Shown here piece by piece: positions 1 to 7,555 of a stretch of 9,722 bases of DNA. The notes under the pieces are model-generated. The model saw only the letters and a program-made list of their open reading frames with translations. It did no database searches and was not told the origin of the DNA. Every line of letters starts with the position of its first letter. The stretch's first letter is position 1. The stretch comes from a bacterium (lineage in GTDB: Bacteria > B130-G9): NCBI GenBank assembly GCA_021160245.1, contig JAGHCW010000159.1:1-9722 (forward strand), read 5' to 3'. Made by a program: the position numbers and the translations under genes.

Positions 1-96
1 ATCCCGTGTCGTGTCCTTTGAAAACGGGCTTATTGCAGTGCCTCGGAACGCCTGGCATACACAATGAATTCGTTTTTTCTCCTCATGAGATTTCTC

Positions 97-129
97 TTGA
101 CAGCAGATAGGCCAAAGGCACAATATATG
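97..129 (+). promoter_or_regulatory. Weak candidate promoter upstream of the first propeller gene
   Basis: An exact TTGACA hexamer is at 97-102. The only -10-like string downstream is TATATG at 124-129, a poor match at an over-long 21-base spacing; CAATAT at 121-126 has better spacing but fewer matches. The location in the leader of the gene that starts at 193 is sensible, but the evidence is thin. Confidence 0.25.
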
Positions 130-179
130 ACCATATTAGAGCTTCAATGGGCAATCACGCATTCGTGCGATAATAAGGT

Positions 180-185
180 AGGAGG
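180..185 (+). promoter_or_regulatory. Ribosome binding site deciding the start of the first propeller gene
   Basis: The hexamer AGGAGG is a perfect anti-Shine-Dalgarno match with a 7-base gap to the ATG at 193. It favours this start over the upstream in-frame ATG at 64, and the signal peptide begins directly at 193. Confidence 0.8.
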
Positions 186-192
186 CGAGCTG

Positions 193-2880
193 ATGCACGT
201 TATACATTTGCGGCGGTTTTTAGTTGTCGCGATTCTGGCGCTTTTGGCGATGCCATTTTGGGCGCAGGCACTTACTAGCTGGCAAAGTGAGCCTTTTTGG
301 CAGGGCCTTCATTTCGATTCTCGACATTCAGGATGCTCGAGGCTATTGGGTCCGAAATATCCGGATTCTCAGATCAAGTGGGTCTTTACCGCCCCGTCGA
401 TTGGCCAGATCAACTCCTCGTGTGCTATAGGCCCGTGTGAGCCTTATCTCGATGTGAACAACAACGGCAGCTTTGACGCCGCTGTTCTTGGCCAGCCCGG
501 CGAGCCTGCTGTGCCCGGTGAGCCATATCAGGACTTGAACGAGAATGGTATATGGGACGAGTGTTCCATAACTTTTACAAGCACAGGCGGCTTCCTTTAC
601 GTTCTTAATCCGGACGGGACTTTGTACTGGAGCTACGAGACTGCCAGCGCGATGGTCTCCTCGCCTGCTATCGGGCCGGGTGAGCCCTATTACGACACAA
701 ATGGCAACGGGCAGTTCGACATTGCGGAGCCCTTCGTGGACGAGAATGGCAATGGTCGTTTTGATCTCGCCGAGCCCTTCATTGACGCCAACGGAAACGG
801 TGAATATGATGAGGGCGAGATATACACGGATACGAACTGGAATCGGCGATGGGATGACGCTGAGTCATTCACAGACGCGAACGGAAGCGGCGTGCGCGAC
901 GACGCAGAGCCTTTCATTGATGAGAATGGCAACGGCTTGCGGGACAGAAGCGTCATTTACTTTGGCTGCGACGACGGGCGGCTTTATGCTCTCTATAGCG
1001 AGAAATGCGAGGAGTCTTATGTGGATCGCAATGGGGATGGTGAATACACGCCTGGCGAGCACTTCATCGATTTTAACGGCAATGGCCTCTGGGATAGAGT
1101 TAGAGTCAAGTGGGCTGTTTCAACCGGCGCCCGAATCACGTCATCACCTGTCGTGAATATAGGGGAGCCATTTGCCGACGGGAACCAAAACGGCTTGTGG
1201 GATGCGGGCGAGCCTTATCTTGATGTCTATGGCGATGGTAGTTGGAATCATGGCTGTGAGGAGTGGTATTCCGATGTCAACCACAACGGTCGCTACGACG
1301 CTGACTATCCCGAGCCGTACGACGACGCCAATGGCAATGGCAGGCGCGACGGCGTGATGATTTACTTTGGCTCCCACGATGATCACATATATTGCATCAA
1401 TACTACGGGCGAAGTGGTCTGGAAGTATAAAACTGGAAGTTGGGTCAGTTCTTCGCCAGCTGTGAGCCTCGATGGGAAATTGATTTACTGCGGTTCGGAT
1501 GATCATTACTTTTACGCTCTGGACGCATTCAATGGCTATTGTCATTGGAAAGTGCGGCTGCCATCAGCAATTCACGCATCGCCGGCAGTAGGCCCCAATG
1601 GTGTTGTTTACATCGGAACCGAGAGCTCGGATAACCGTGTCTATGCGTTCGCTCCTTGGGGCGCGCAGCTATGGCGCCGTAATGTTGGAACATGGGTCCA
1701 CTCATCACCGGCAATTGGGATGCTATCAGAAGATATTTATTGCGGAACCTATTACGATGGCTATGGCCAGGACGAGCCGGTCGGGAAGCTCTATTCTATT
1801 CTGCCTGATGGTTCTGGCTCAGGATTCATCATCGGTGACCCCATAACCCAGGGGATAACCCTCGGCAGCTGGGCCCTGTCATCGCCTATTGTGGATGTAG
1901 AGGGCACAATCTATATCGTCTCCGGGGACTATACAGTCAGCTCGCTTGCACCAACAGGCGATATCATCGGCCGGATGTTCATCCCGTCGGGAGGCGAATA
2001 CGAGTTTGAGGAGAACGAGTATTGGATTCGCCCAACCCCTGCCATTGGGCCCAATGAGACGCTCTATATCGGCTGCTGGGATGGGAACTTTTACGCGCTT
2101 CAGAAAGACCAGCCATCTCCCGACGAGACCCAGATTTTGATGGCCGGATATGGCGAGAGCGTGGTCTCCGCATCGCAGAATTCTGTCCTGACAATCGAGG
2201 CTTTGGTCAAAGACCCCGAGAACAACGTGGTGTCGGTTGACGTTTTCTACGACGGGATTGAGCTCGGCTGGGAGCTGAGTAAAGTGGGTCGAGACGATGT
2301 AACGGACGGTCTGTTCTTCCGCGGCGACTTTACCATCCCCGCATGGACACTTGATCATCATCGGTCTTACGGCCTGGATCTCGTTGCGAGGGACGGCGTG
2401 GGCAATATCAGCAGCACATGGCCCTATTTCACAATAGGCAGTAATCAAGGCGCCGTGCCGATGCGCCAAGCGCCCGGCTGGGGAGTGATGCGAGCTATGG
2501 AAATAGAAGGAGTGAAGACGCGGGCCGGCGTGATGCAGTCTGACGACCCAGCTCCCGTTATCCTGATGGCCGGGACGCCTTTCACCAATGTAACGTCGGA
2601 GGCAGGCGGTGTAGTCAACATCGCGGCACTCGTTACCGACCCCGACGGATGTGGGGATATCGCATCGGTGGAATGGCGGCTGTTCTATTTGGATATCGCG
2701 ATTGGCAAGGACATTATGACCGAGTCGCACTGGGGCCTCTACGATGACGCTGTCCTTTATTTTTACTCATTGCCTATCTCGGCTGGGATTGCTCCAAGCG
2801 ACTATATGCTAATTATTCTCGCGACAGACAAAGATGGCAATGCCAGCACTGAGTTCCCGAAAATCACAGTCGTCCCGTAG
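193..2880 (+). CDS. Exported eight-bladed PQQ-like beta-propeller protein with EF-hand-type loops inserted in the blades and two C-terminal Ig-like domains
   Basis: The protein is 895 residues. The start at 193 is chosen because AGGAGG sits 7 bases upstream and the product then begins with a signal peptide: RR at 7-8, a hydrophobic core to about 20, and an A-Q-A cleavage site ending at 26. The frame opens earlier, at 64, but those extra 43 residues are not signal-like. Residues 55-640 hold about eight PQQ/BamB-type blades, each with an S-S-P-A-[IV]-G strand followed by [IV]-Y-x-G-x-x-D-x-x-x-Y-A-L. Fourteen D-x-N-x-N-G-x-x-D loops lie at residues 83-388, nested inside the first blades. Two related domains follow, at about 647-745 and 790-895, each opening with I-L-M-A-G and resembling Ig/cadherin-like modules. 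No catalytic residues of quinoprotein dehydrogenases are evident, so a structural or binding role at the cell surface, probably calcium-dependent, is inferred. The substrate or partner is unknown. The next gene encodes another exported propeller. Confidence 0.85.
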   Translation: MHVIHLRRFLVVAILALLAMPFWAQALTSWQSEPFWQGLHFDSRHSGCSRLLGPKYPDSQIKWVFTAPSIGQINSSCAIGPCEPYLDVNNNGSFDAAVLGQPGEPAVPGEPYQDLNENGIWDECSITFTSTGGFLYVLNPDGTLYWSYETASAMVSSPAIGPGEPYYDTNGNGQFDIAEPFVDENGNGRFDLAEPFIDANGNGEYDEGEIYTDTNWNRRWDDAESFTDANGSGVRDDAEPFIDENGNGLRDRSVIYFGCDDGRLYALYSEKCEESYVDRNGDGEYTPGEHFIDFNGNGLWDRVRVKWAVSTGARITSSPVVNIGEPFADGNQNGLWDAGEPYLDVYGDGSWNHGCEEWYSDVNHNGRYDADYPEPYDDANGNGRRDGVMIYFGSHDDHIYCINTTGEVVWKYKTGSWVSSSPAVSLDGKLIYCGSDDHYFYALDAFNGYCHWKVRLPSAIHASPAVGPNGVVYIGTESSDNRVYAFAPWGAQLWRRNVGTWVHSSPAIGMLSEDIYCGTYYDGYGQDEPVGKLYSILPDGSGSGFIIGDPITQGITLGSWALSSPIVDVEGTIYIVSGDYTVSSLAPTGDIIGRMFIPSGGEYEFEENEYWIRPTPAIGPNETLYIGCWDGNFYALQKDQPSPDETQILMAGYGESVVSASQNSVLTIEALVKDPENNVVSVDVFYDGIELGWELSKVGRDDVTDGLFFRGDFTIPAWTLDHHRSYGLDLVARDGVGNISSTWPYFTIGSNQGAVPMRQAPGWGVMRAMEIEGVKTRAGVMQSDDPAPVILMAGTPFTNVTSEAGGVVNIAALVTDPDGCGDIASVEWRLFYLDIAIGKDIMTESHWGLYDDAVLYFYSLPISAGIAPSDYMLIILATDKDGNASTEFPKITVVP
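439..1356 (+). repeat. Array of 14 EF-hand/dockerin-like calcium-loop repeats inside the first propeller gene
   Basis: The unit is about 15 residues with consensus E-P-[FY]-x-D-x-N-G-N-G-x-x-D. Copies begin at 439, 520, 682, 727, 772, 817, 862, 907, 1012, 1057, 1165, 1210, about 1258, and 1312. Six copies from 682 to 951 run in tandem with an exact 45-base period, and two more pairs (1012/1057 and 1165/1210) share that period. The Asp/Asn/Gly spacing is that of the EF-hand calcium-binding loop as found in dockerins and thrombospondin type 3 repeats. Several copies are weakened, for example N-W-N-R in the copy at 817 and Y-G-D-G in the copy at 1210. Confidence 0.85.
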
Positions 2881-2908
2881 TTACTGGTTGGAAGACGCTC
2901 ATTTTGCT

Positions 2909-2950
2909 GCGTTGTCTCTCTGCCAGCCGCCTTGCTGTTTGAGACAACGC
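2909..2950 (+). other. Intergenic hairpin between the two propeller genes
   Basis: A perfect 10-base inverted repeat has GCGTTGTCTC at 2909-2918 and GAGACAACGC at 2941-2950, separated by a 22-base loop, 29 bases after the first gene's stop. No T-run follows the second arm, so a classical intrinsic terminator is not supported. It could attenuate, protect or process a shared transcript of the two propeller genes. Confidence 0.45.
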
Positions 2951-3000
2951 CTATTTGGGGCGGCTCAGTTGCAGATGGCATTGGCTCGTTAGCGATTTTT

Positions 3001-3006
3001 GGAGGG
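3001..3006 (+). promoter_or_regulatory. Ribosome binding site deciding the start of the second propeller gene
   Basis: GGAGGG lies 8 bases before the ATG at 3015, whose product opens directly into a signal peptide. An earlier in-frame start at 2955 would add 20 residues ahead of it and is disfavoured. Confidence 0.75.
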
Positions 3007-3014
3007 AATTATCT

Positions 3015-6000
3015 ATGAGAACCTATGGCGTACTAGTTACTTTGCTCACAGTCTGCCTCGTTGTTACATCCTCTTGGGCAGACATCACAGACATAAGACC
3101 CCACCATCCCGCAGACATCTCAGAAGCAAGGTCGCATCTGGCAGACATCAACTGGGACGATCTGCTTAAAGAGCTTGAAGAGGGCTTCGAAAATGAGCCG
3201 CCAGTGGTTCTTGATCCCAGCGATGTCAATTGGTACTACAAGGCAGGCAACTGGATCACGTGCGCGCCGCTTGTCGGTGACGATGGTTCAGTCTATTTCG
3301 GCTCCACAGATGGCAATTTCTACGCCGTCGATTCATCTGGCGTCCTGCAATGGTCATACGCAGAATGCGGCCCGATAGTCGGCGACGCCTCGTTTGACAA
3401 TCAAGGCCGATTGCTCTTTGGCTCGCTCGACGGCGCGGTCTACTGCCTGAGCAAGGACGGCGAGCTGCAATGGAACTATCTGACGGGCGGCCCAATCTTC
3501 TGCAAGCCGGCAGTCGATGGCGATGGCAACGTCTATTTTGGCTCCAATGATGGCTATTTTTACAAATTGTCCGCGGCCGGCGAGGAGGATGAGGTCCTTG
3601 AGGTTGGAGCGTGGATCGACGGCGGTCCTCTTTTTATGCCCGATTCCAGCGTCTGCTTCTCGTCATACAATGGCAATATCTACTGGGTTGATAGCGATTT
3701 GGGCGTTATTCGAACATACGAGGCGCACGCGCATTTGACGAGGGCTTTGAGCGCAGGCGTTGATGGGACGGTCTATGCCGGAAGTCTGAGTGGGGCGCTG
3801 TTTGCCGTTGATTCTACCGGTAGCCTGCTTTGGCAATTCGATACAGGCCGGGCCATATTTTCATCACCGCTCGTGACGGATGATCGGGTATATTTCGGCA
3901 GTGACTCGGGCGTCTTCTACGCGCTGAACCTGAGCGGTGGCGAGAGATGGCGCTACTCACTTACGGACAAAGATATCATCTCCTGCTCACCTGCGCTTGG
4001 GCCTGATGGTAACGTCTATTTCGGCTCCAGCGAGCATAAGGTTTACGGATTCACCAAAGACGGCATTCGCCAATGGTCGTTCAACACGGGCGTTAAAATC
4101 GGCGGAACAACTCTGAGCGGTAAGCCCGTCCTGGGGGGTATCACGATATCCAAGGATGGCACAGCATACTTCGGCAACTGCGCCGGGGTCCTCTTTTCTA
4201 CTGTTCTTACGAGGCGCAAGCTTGATGCGCCTTCGTTCGCCTCTCCATTTGACCGTGCGGCCTCCCGGACAAATCGGTTCGGAATCTCAGTTGCACGCCC
4301 GGCGGGCGGCCATCTCAAAGAGATGAACGTTACTCACCTGGTGGCCGGAGATTGGGAACCGCTAACACCTCTAAATGCTGTGGACATGGCGCTGAAAACG
4401 ATGTGCATGGACCGCGCGGCGCTGGACAGGAACACAGAGGTCTATTACGGCCGGTACCCCTACATTCCCAAATGCGTCTTGGACATAACCGACGACATAC
4501 TGGACGACGCATTCGTCGGGCCGGTCTATAGCAAAGAGCTGACCGATCAATTGATGCTGGACGATGACGAACTCCAAGATTACCTTTTGACAGCCGCAGG
4601 ACCACTGGGTTCGACAGTTTTGCCGGCTGACTATGATCACCCTCTTTCTAATTCGCCCCTTTATGACGCTATTGTTGCGATATACGACCGCAATGGCGAC
4701 CTGCTTTCGACTGCGGAGCAGGCAAAACTTACACAGCAGTGCGGTAACCTGTCACAGGAACTACGACAAGCGATGGCGCTTATCCTCTATGCAATGGACG
4801 AGGCGTCGGTCAACCTGGCCGAGGCATTCAGTGATTTCTCCCCCGGTATTAAGAGCGCTGTTCGTCGGGAATTGGGTACCTATCCGCTGCACTACTACAA
4901 TAGTGAATTCTTGAGTGACGTCTTTGATGAGTGGGAGAAAACGGACCAGGCCGAGCTTCTGAATGGGGCAACCAAGTTCCTTTCCGCCATCACAAAGGCC
5001 GAAGCGTACTTCGCCATCGCGCCTGATTCATCGCTTGATGAGATACTGTTTGAGTTTGATACGCCGATAGGATTCGTGATGGTTGGTGGCGCGCTTGGAA
5101 ATACCTATGACAGCAACACAAATGGTGTCCGTGAGACGAACGCTCTTCTCATCGACATTGGCGGCGACGACCGCTATGAGGGTCGCACGTGTGGGGCATC
5201 GGACGAGGATACGCCTCTTTCTGTTTCCATTGACCTCGCGGGTAATGACGTCTATGAATCGAGTAAATTCGGCTGTCAGGGATGGGGGATGTTCGGCATC
5301 GGAGTTTTGGTGGACGTGTTTGGTGACGACACATACATCGCGGGCGATCATGCCCAGGGCGCCTCAACCTGCGGCATCGGCATTCTGCGAGATGTTTATG
5401 GCAACGATGTCCACATCGGCGAGATGATGGTTCAGGGCGCCTCGGCTTGTGGCGTCGGCCTTCTTGACGATGAATCGGGCGATGACGTTTACTACTCGCC
5501 AAAATACGCTCAGGGATTTGGCTTCACATTTGGCTCCGGCGTCCTTCGCGACGTTGAGGGCGATGACTTCTATTTTGTGGGTGGTTTCGAGGTCGATTTC
5601 AGGGAGAACCAGGAGGGCAAAGAACGCTACGTCTGCATGGGCCAGGGCTTTGGATACGGTCCCCGCCGTGATAACGAGAACTGGCAAGGCGCGGGCGGCA
5701 TCGGCGTTCTAAGCGATGGCAGCGGAAACGACTACTACCTCGGCGACTATTTCTGTCAGGGGTCAAGTTACTGGTTTGCGACGGGCATCCTCGATGACAA
5801 GGCCGGCGATGACGTTTACGTGGCGAGGCGCTATTCTACAGGCGCCGGCATTCACAATAGCGTTGGCGTGCTCGTGGATGAAAGCGGCAATGACGAGTAT
5901 TGGAACTGGGGCGTTGGCATCGGCCACGGTCTGGACGCCTCGGTCGGCATCGTCGTTGATGTTGAGGGGAACGACCACTATTCGGCCAATGGTTGGTACA

Positions 6001-6257
6001 CGATGGGCCACGGCGGCGACGGTCTCGGTGTGCTTCTTGATAACGCCGGCAACGACATGTACAGCATCTTAAGTTCGGGCGGCCTGGGCTGTGGCGCCCC
6101 CTATATGGGCAACTATCGCGTCCCGCTCGGTATATTCATTGACGCCAACGGCACAGACTCCTACACGAGGGAACACAACGAGGCGTTCTGGACCAAGGAC
6201 GAGACAGGCGTCGCCATAGACATGACCGGCGGAGACACCGGCTGCCTCATGCCGTGA
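3015..6257 (+). CDS. Exported PQQ-like beta-propeller protein with a helical middle domain and C-terminal Gly-Asp-Asp-x-Tyr repeats
   Basis: The protein is 1080 residues. Its signal peptide has a hydrophobic stretch at 4-20 and an S-W-A cleavage site ending at 22. A short linker follows in which A-D-I recurs three times (about residues 22-45). Residues 70 to about 405 form an eight-bladed propeller of PQQ/BamB type, with blade motifs such as G-S-V-Y-F-G-S-T-D-G-N-F-Y-A-V and D-G-x-x-x-W turns. Residues about 405-700 are not recognised; they are rich in Leu, Ala and acidic residues in probable helices. From residue 710 to the end there are about 13 copies of a 26-residue repeat with consensus G-[VI]-L-x-D-x-x-G-[DN]-D-x-Y, often with Q-G some 8 residues later. 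The repeats recall calcium-binding beta-solenoids but lack the RTX nonapeptide. A secreted or outer-surface protein is inferred; its ligand is unknown. It lies 134 bases after a gene with the same type of propeller. Confidence 0.85.
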   Translation: MRTYGVLVTLLTVCLVVTSSWADITDIRPHHPADISEARSHLADINWDDLLKELEEGFENEPPVVLDPSDVNWYYKAGNWITCAPLVGDDGSVYFGSTDGNFYAVDSSGVLQWSYAECGPIVGDASFDNQGRLLFGSLDGAVYCLSKDGELQWNYLTGGPIFCKPAVDGDGNVYFGSNDGYFYKLSAAGEEDEVLEVGAWIDGGPLFMPDSSVCFSSYNGNIYWVDSDLGVIRTYEAHAHLTRALSAGVDGTVYAGSLSGALFAVDSTGSLLWQFDTGRAIFSSPLVTDDRVYFGSDSGVFYALNLSGGERWRYSLTDKDIISCSPALGPDGNVYFGSSEHKVYGFTKDGIRQWSFNTGVKIGGTTLSGKPVLGGITISKDGTAYFGNCAGVLFSTVLTRRKLDAPSFASPFDRAASRTNRFGISVARPAGGHLKEMNVTHLVAGDWEPLTPLNAVDMALKTMCMDRAALDRNTEVYYGRYPYIPKCVLDITDDILDDAFVGPVYSKELTDQLMLDDDELQDYLLTAAGPLGSTVLPADYDHPLSNSPLYDAIVAIYDRNGDLLSTAEQAKLTQQCGNLSQELRQAMALILYAMDEASVNLAEAFSDFSPGIKSAVRRELGTYPLHYYNSEFLSDVFDEWEKTDQAELLNGATKFLSAITKAEAYFAIAPDSSLDEILFEFDTPIGFVMVGGALGNTYDSNTNGVRETNALLIDIGGDDRYEGRTCGASDEDTPLSVSIDLAGNDVYESSKFGCQGWGMFGIGVLVDVFGDDTYIAGDHAQGASTCGIGILRDVYGNDVHIGEMMVQGASACGVGLLDDESGDDVYYSPKYAQGFGFTFGSGVLRDVEGDDFYFVGGFEVDFRENQEGKERYVCMGQGFGYGPRRDNENWQGAGGIGVLSDGSGNDYYLGDYFCQGSSYWFATGILDDKAGDDVYVARRYSTGAGIHNSVGVLVDESGNDEYWNWGVGIGHGLDASVGIVVDVEGNDHYSANGWYTMGHGGDGLGVLLDNAGNDMYSILSSGGLGCGAPYMGNYRVPLGIFIDANGTDSYTREHNEAFWTKDETGVAIDMTGGDTGCLMP
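5142..6245 (+). repeat. About 13 copies of a 26-residue G-V-L-x-D-x-x-G-D-D-x-Y repeat
   Basis: The copies are at the C-terminus of the second propeller protein. Each carries a hydrophobic strand (for example G-V-L-V-D-V), then G-[DN]-D-x-Y, then a variable stretch frequently containing Q-G-x-G or Q-G-A-S. One copy, near 5545-5710, has an insertion of about 28 residues. The last two copies degenerate, with G-T-D-S-Y and then G-G-D-T. The regular period and invariant Asp/Gly positions suggest a beta-solenoid, possibly with metal ions bound between the turns. Confidence 0.75.
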
Positions 6258-6293
6258 AAGAGCCTCTGCCACTGCACAAGGTCGCAGGAAGCT

Positions 6294-7529
6294 GTGCGCT
6301 TGCACCATTTTTCCATGATTATGAGTAGATCACCAACTCCAACTAGGTGGTTTTCGCCAGGGCTCCCGGTCAATCCCGAGCGGTTCTACGGGAGGAATAA
6401 GATTGTATGCGAGGTACTGACTCAGGCAAAACGCTCATCTCAAGGCGAATTTGCTAGCATCCTTCTGCTCGGGGAAAGGGGCGCAGGGAAGACCTCTCTT
6501 GCGCACTATCTGAGAAAGGACGCACTTTCGAGAGTCAGACTCACGGCGATCTATGTCAACCTATTGGGAGCGCGAACACCTGAAGATTTTGTGTGTCGCG
6601 TTCTTGAACAGCTATTGAGTACGTCCGCAGAAAACTCAAAATCCAAGGAGGCCACGGACTTGCTCTCGGAATTCTTGGATACGGAAAACCATCTGGGATT
6701 CTCTGCGTTATTCAGCCCAAATCAAGCCGAACTGAAGCACCTGTTCTCGAGGTTTCCGGAGATCATCGCACATGTATCGGAGGCAGTGAATGGCATTCAA
6801 GGCCTTTGCTTATTGCTTGATGATATCGATGATCTCTCCAAGAGCAGGCGGTTCGTAAGTTGGTTCAAGAACTTCATTGAAGATGTAGCGACCCAGAACA
6901 ACGGCCTGCGGCTCTCAATTGTATTCATAGGCCGCCCTGAAGTCACGTTGGCCTTGAGCAGACACGAACCTACGCTGGCGCGGACCTTCGATGTCCTTCA
7001 CGTTCCTGCGCATCTTTCGGACGGTGAGATGCGTCTTTTTCTTAGAACAGGATTGAATAGTATAGGGGCTGCCGTTGACGATGCGGCGTTTGACGCACTT
7101 CTCGCTTTTTGTGGTCGCCTACCCATTCTTGCCCACGAAGTTGGACACGCAGTCTCATACTGGGATGGTGCTCTGATTGACGAGTGCGCCGCCCGTGGCA
7201 TTGCCACGAGCGCCGCAAATACTCTCGTCGGCAAGTGTATTCCTCCCAGGATGCAGGAGTCGATTTCAACGCTCTTGAAAATGCAGTTTCGCTTTGCGAC
7301 ATTGACTCATGAATGGACGCGCGCTTTCAGAACAAAAGATCTATTTGGACACGGGGACGCGGATACTCTCATTAGGGCACTGGTGACGGAGATGGAGGAC
7401 TTGGAGCTTATCTCTTGTGACAGCGGCGCAGCTGGCTGGTACCAGTTTGTGCCGGAGGGATGGTATAGCAGTTTCACTCTATGCTGGACAGCGCTAGCTA
7501 ATGCGCGGGAGCTTCAGCTAGATACGTGA
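6294..7529 (+). CDS. Orphan AAA-type ATPase, Orc1/Cdc6-like or STAND-like
   Basis: The protein is 411 residues from a GTG at 6294, with AGGA four bases upstream; in-frame ATGs at 6315 and 6321 are alternatives. It is a cytosolic P-loop NTPase. An N-terminal N-P-E-R-F-Y-G-R box lies at about 27-34, as in Orc/Cdc6 and STAND ATPases. Walker A is G-E-R-G-A-G-K-T-S at 60-68 and Walker B is L-C-L-L-L-D-D-I-D-D at 171-180. A sensor-1-like strand I-V-F-I-G-R-P-E lies at 209-216, and a sensor-2/lid-like G-R-L-P-I-L-A-H-E-V at 274-283. The last hundred residues look helical and could be a winged-helix domain. No effector domain is fused. The gene follows the second propeller gene by 36 bases and abuts hutI. 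Its codon choice seems less GC-biased by eye than the flanking genes, which hints at acquisition. Its target or function is not known; the ATPase assignment is firm. Confidence 0.8.
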   Translation: MRLHHFSMIMSRSPTPTRWFSPGLPVNPERFYGRNKIVCEVLTQAKRSSQGEFASILLLGERGAGKTSLAHYLRKDALSRVRLTAIYVNLLGARTPEDFVCRVLEQLLSTSAENSKSKEATDLLSEFLDTENHLGFSALFSPNQAELKHLFSRFPEIIAHVSEAVNGIQGLCLLLDDIDDLSKSRRFVSWFKNFIEDVATQNNGLRLSIVFIGRPEVTLALSRHEPTLARTFDVLHVPAHLSDGEMRLFLRTGLNSIGAAVDDAAFDALLAFCGRLPILAHEVGHAVSYWDGALIDECAARGIATSAANTLVGKCIPPRMQESISTLLKMQFRFATLTHEWTRAFRTKDLFGHGDADTLIRALVTEMEDLELISCDSGAAGWYQFVPEGWYSSFTLCWTALANARELQLDT

Positions 7530-7555
7530 TCATAAATCAGGGACCGAAAGCATTC

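Noticed and set aside
64-192. N-terminal extension of the first propeller gene from ATG 64.
   Set aside because: AGGAGG and a signal peptide place the start at 193, and the extra 43 residues have no recognisable export signal or domain.
1-192. A transfer RNA, small RNA or end of a preceding gene at the left edge.
   Set aside because: No cloverleaf, terminator or long in-frame coding was found; a 5-base CCCGT/ACGGG pairing near the edge is too short to support anything.
682-951. Regular 45-base tandem repeats as a possible CRISPR array.
   Set aside because: The units are contiguous without unique spacers, stay in frame, and encode EF-hand-like loops.
1879-2730. A 283-codon open frame on the minus strand.
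   Set aside because: It lies antisense inside the first propeller gene, has no ribosome site, and its product is rich in His, Arg and Cys with no family motif; it follows from the codon pattern of the real gene.
5142-6245. RTX-type hemolysin repeats and a type I secretion substrate.
   Set aside because: The period is about 26 residues, the G-G-x-G-x-D-x-L-x nonapeptide is absent, and the protein has an N-terminal signal peptide rather than a C-terminal secretion signal.
193-6257. PQQ-dependent alcohol or glucose dehydrogenases.
   Set aside because: Only the propeller fold signal is present; no catalytic Asp, vicinal disulfide or heme-binding C-x-x-C-H was seen, so they are better called PQQ-like or BamB-like propellers.
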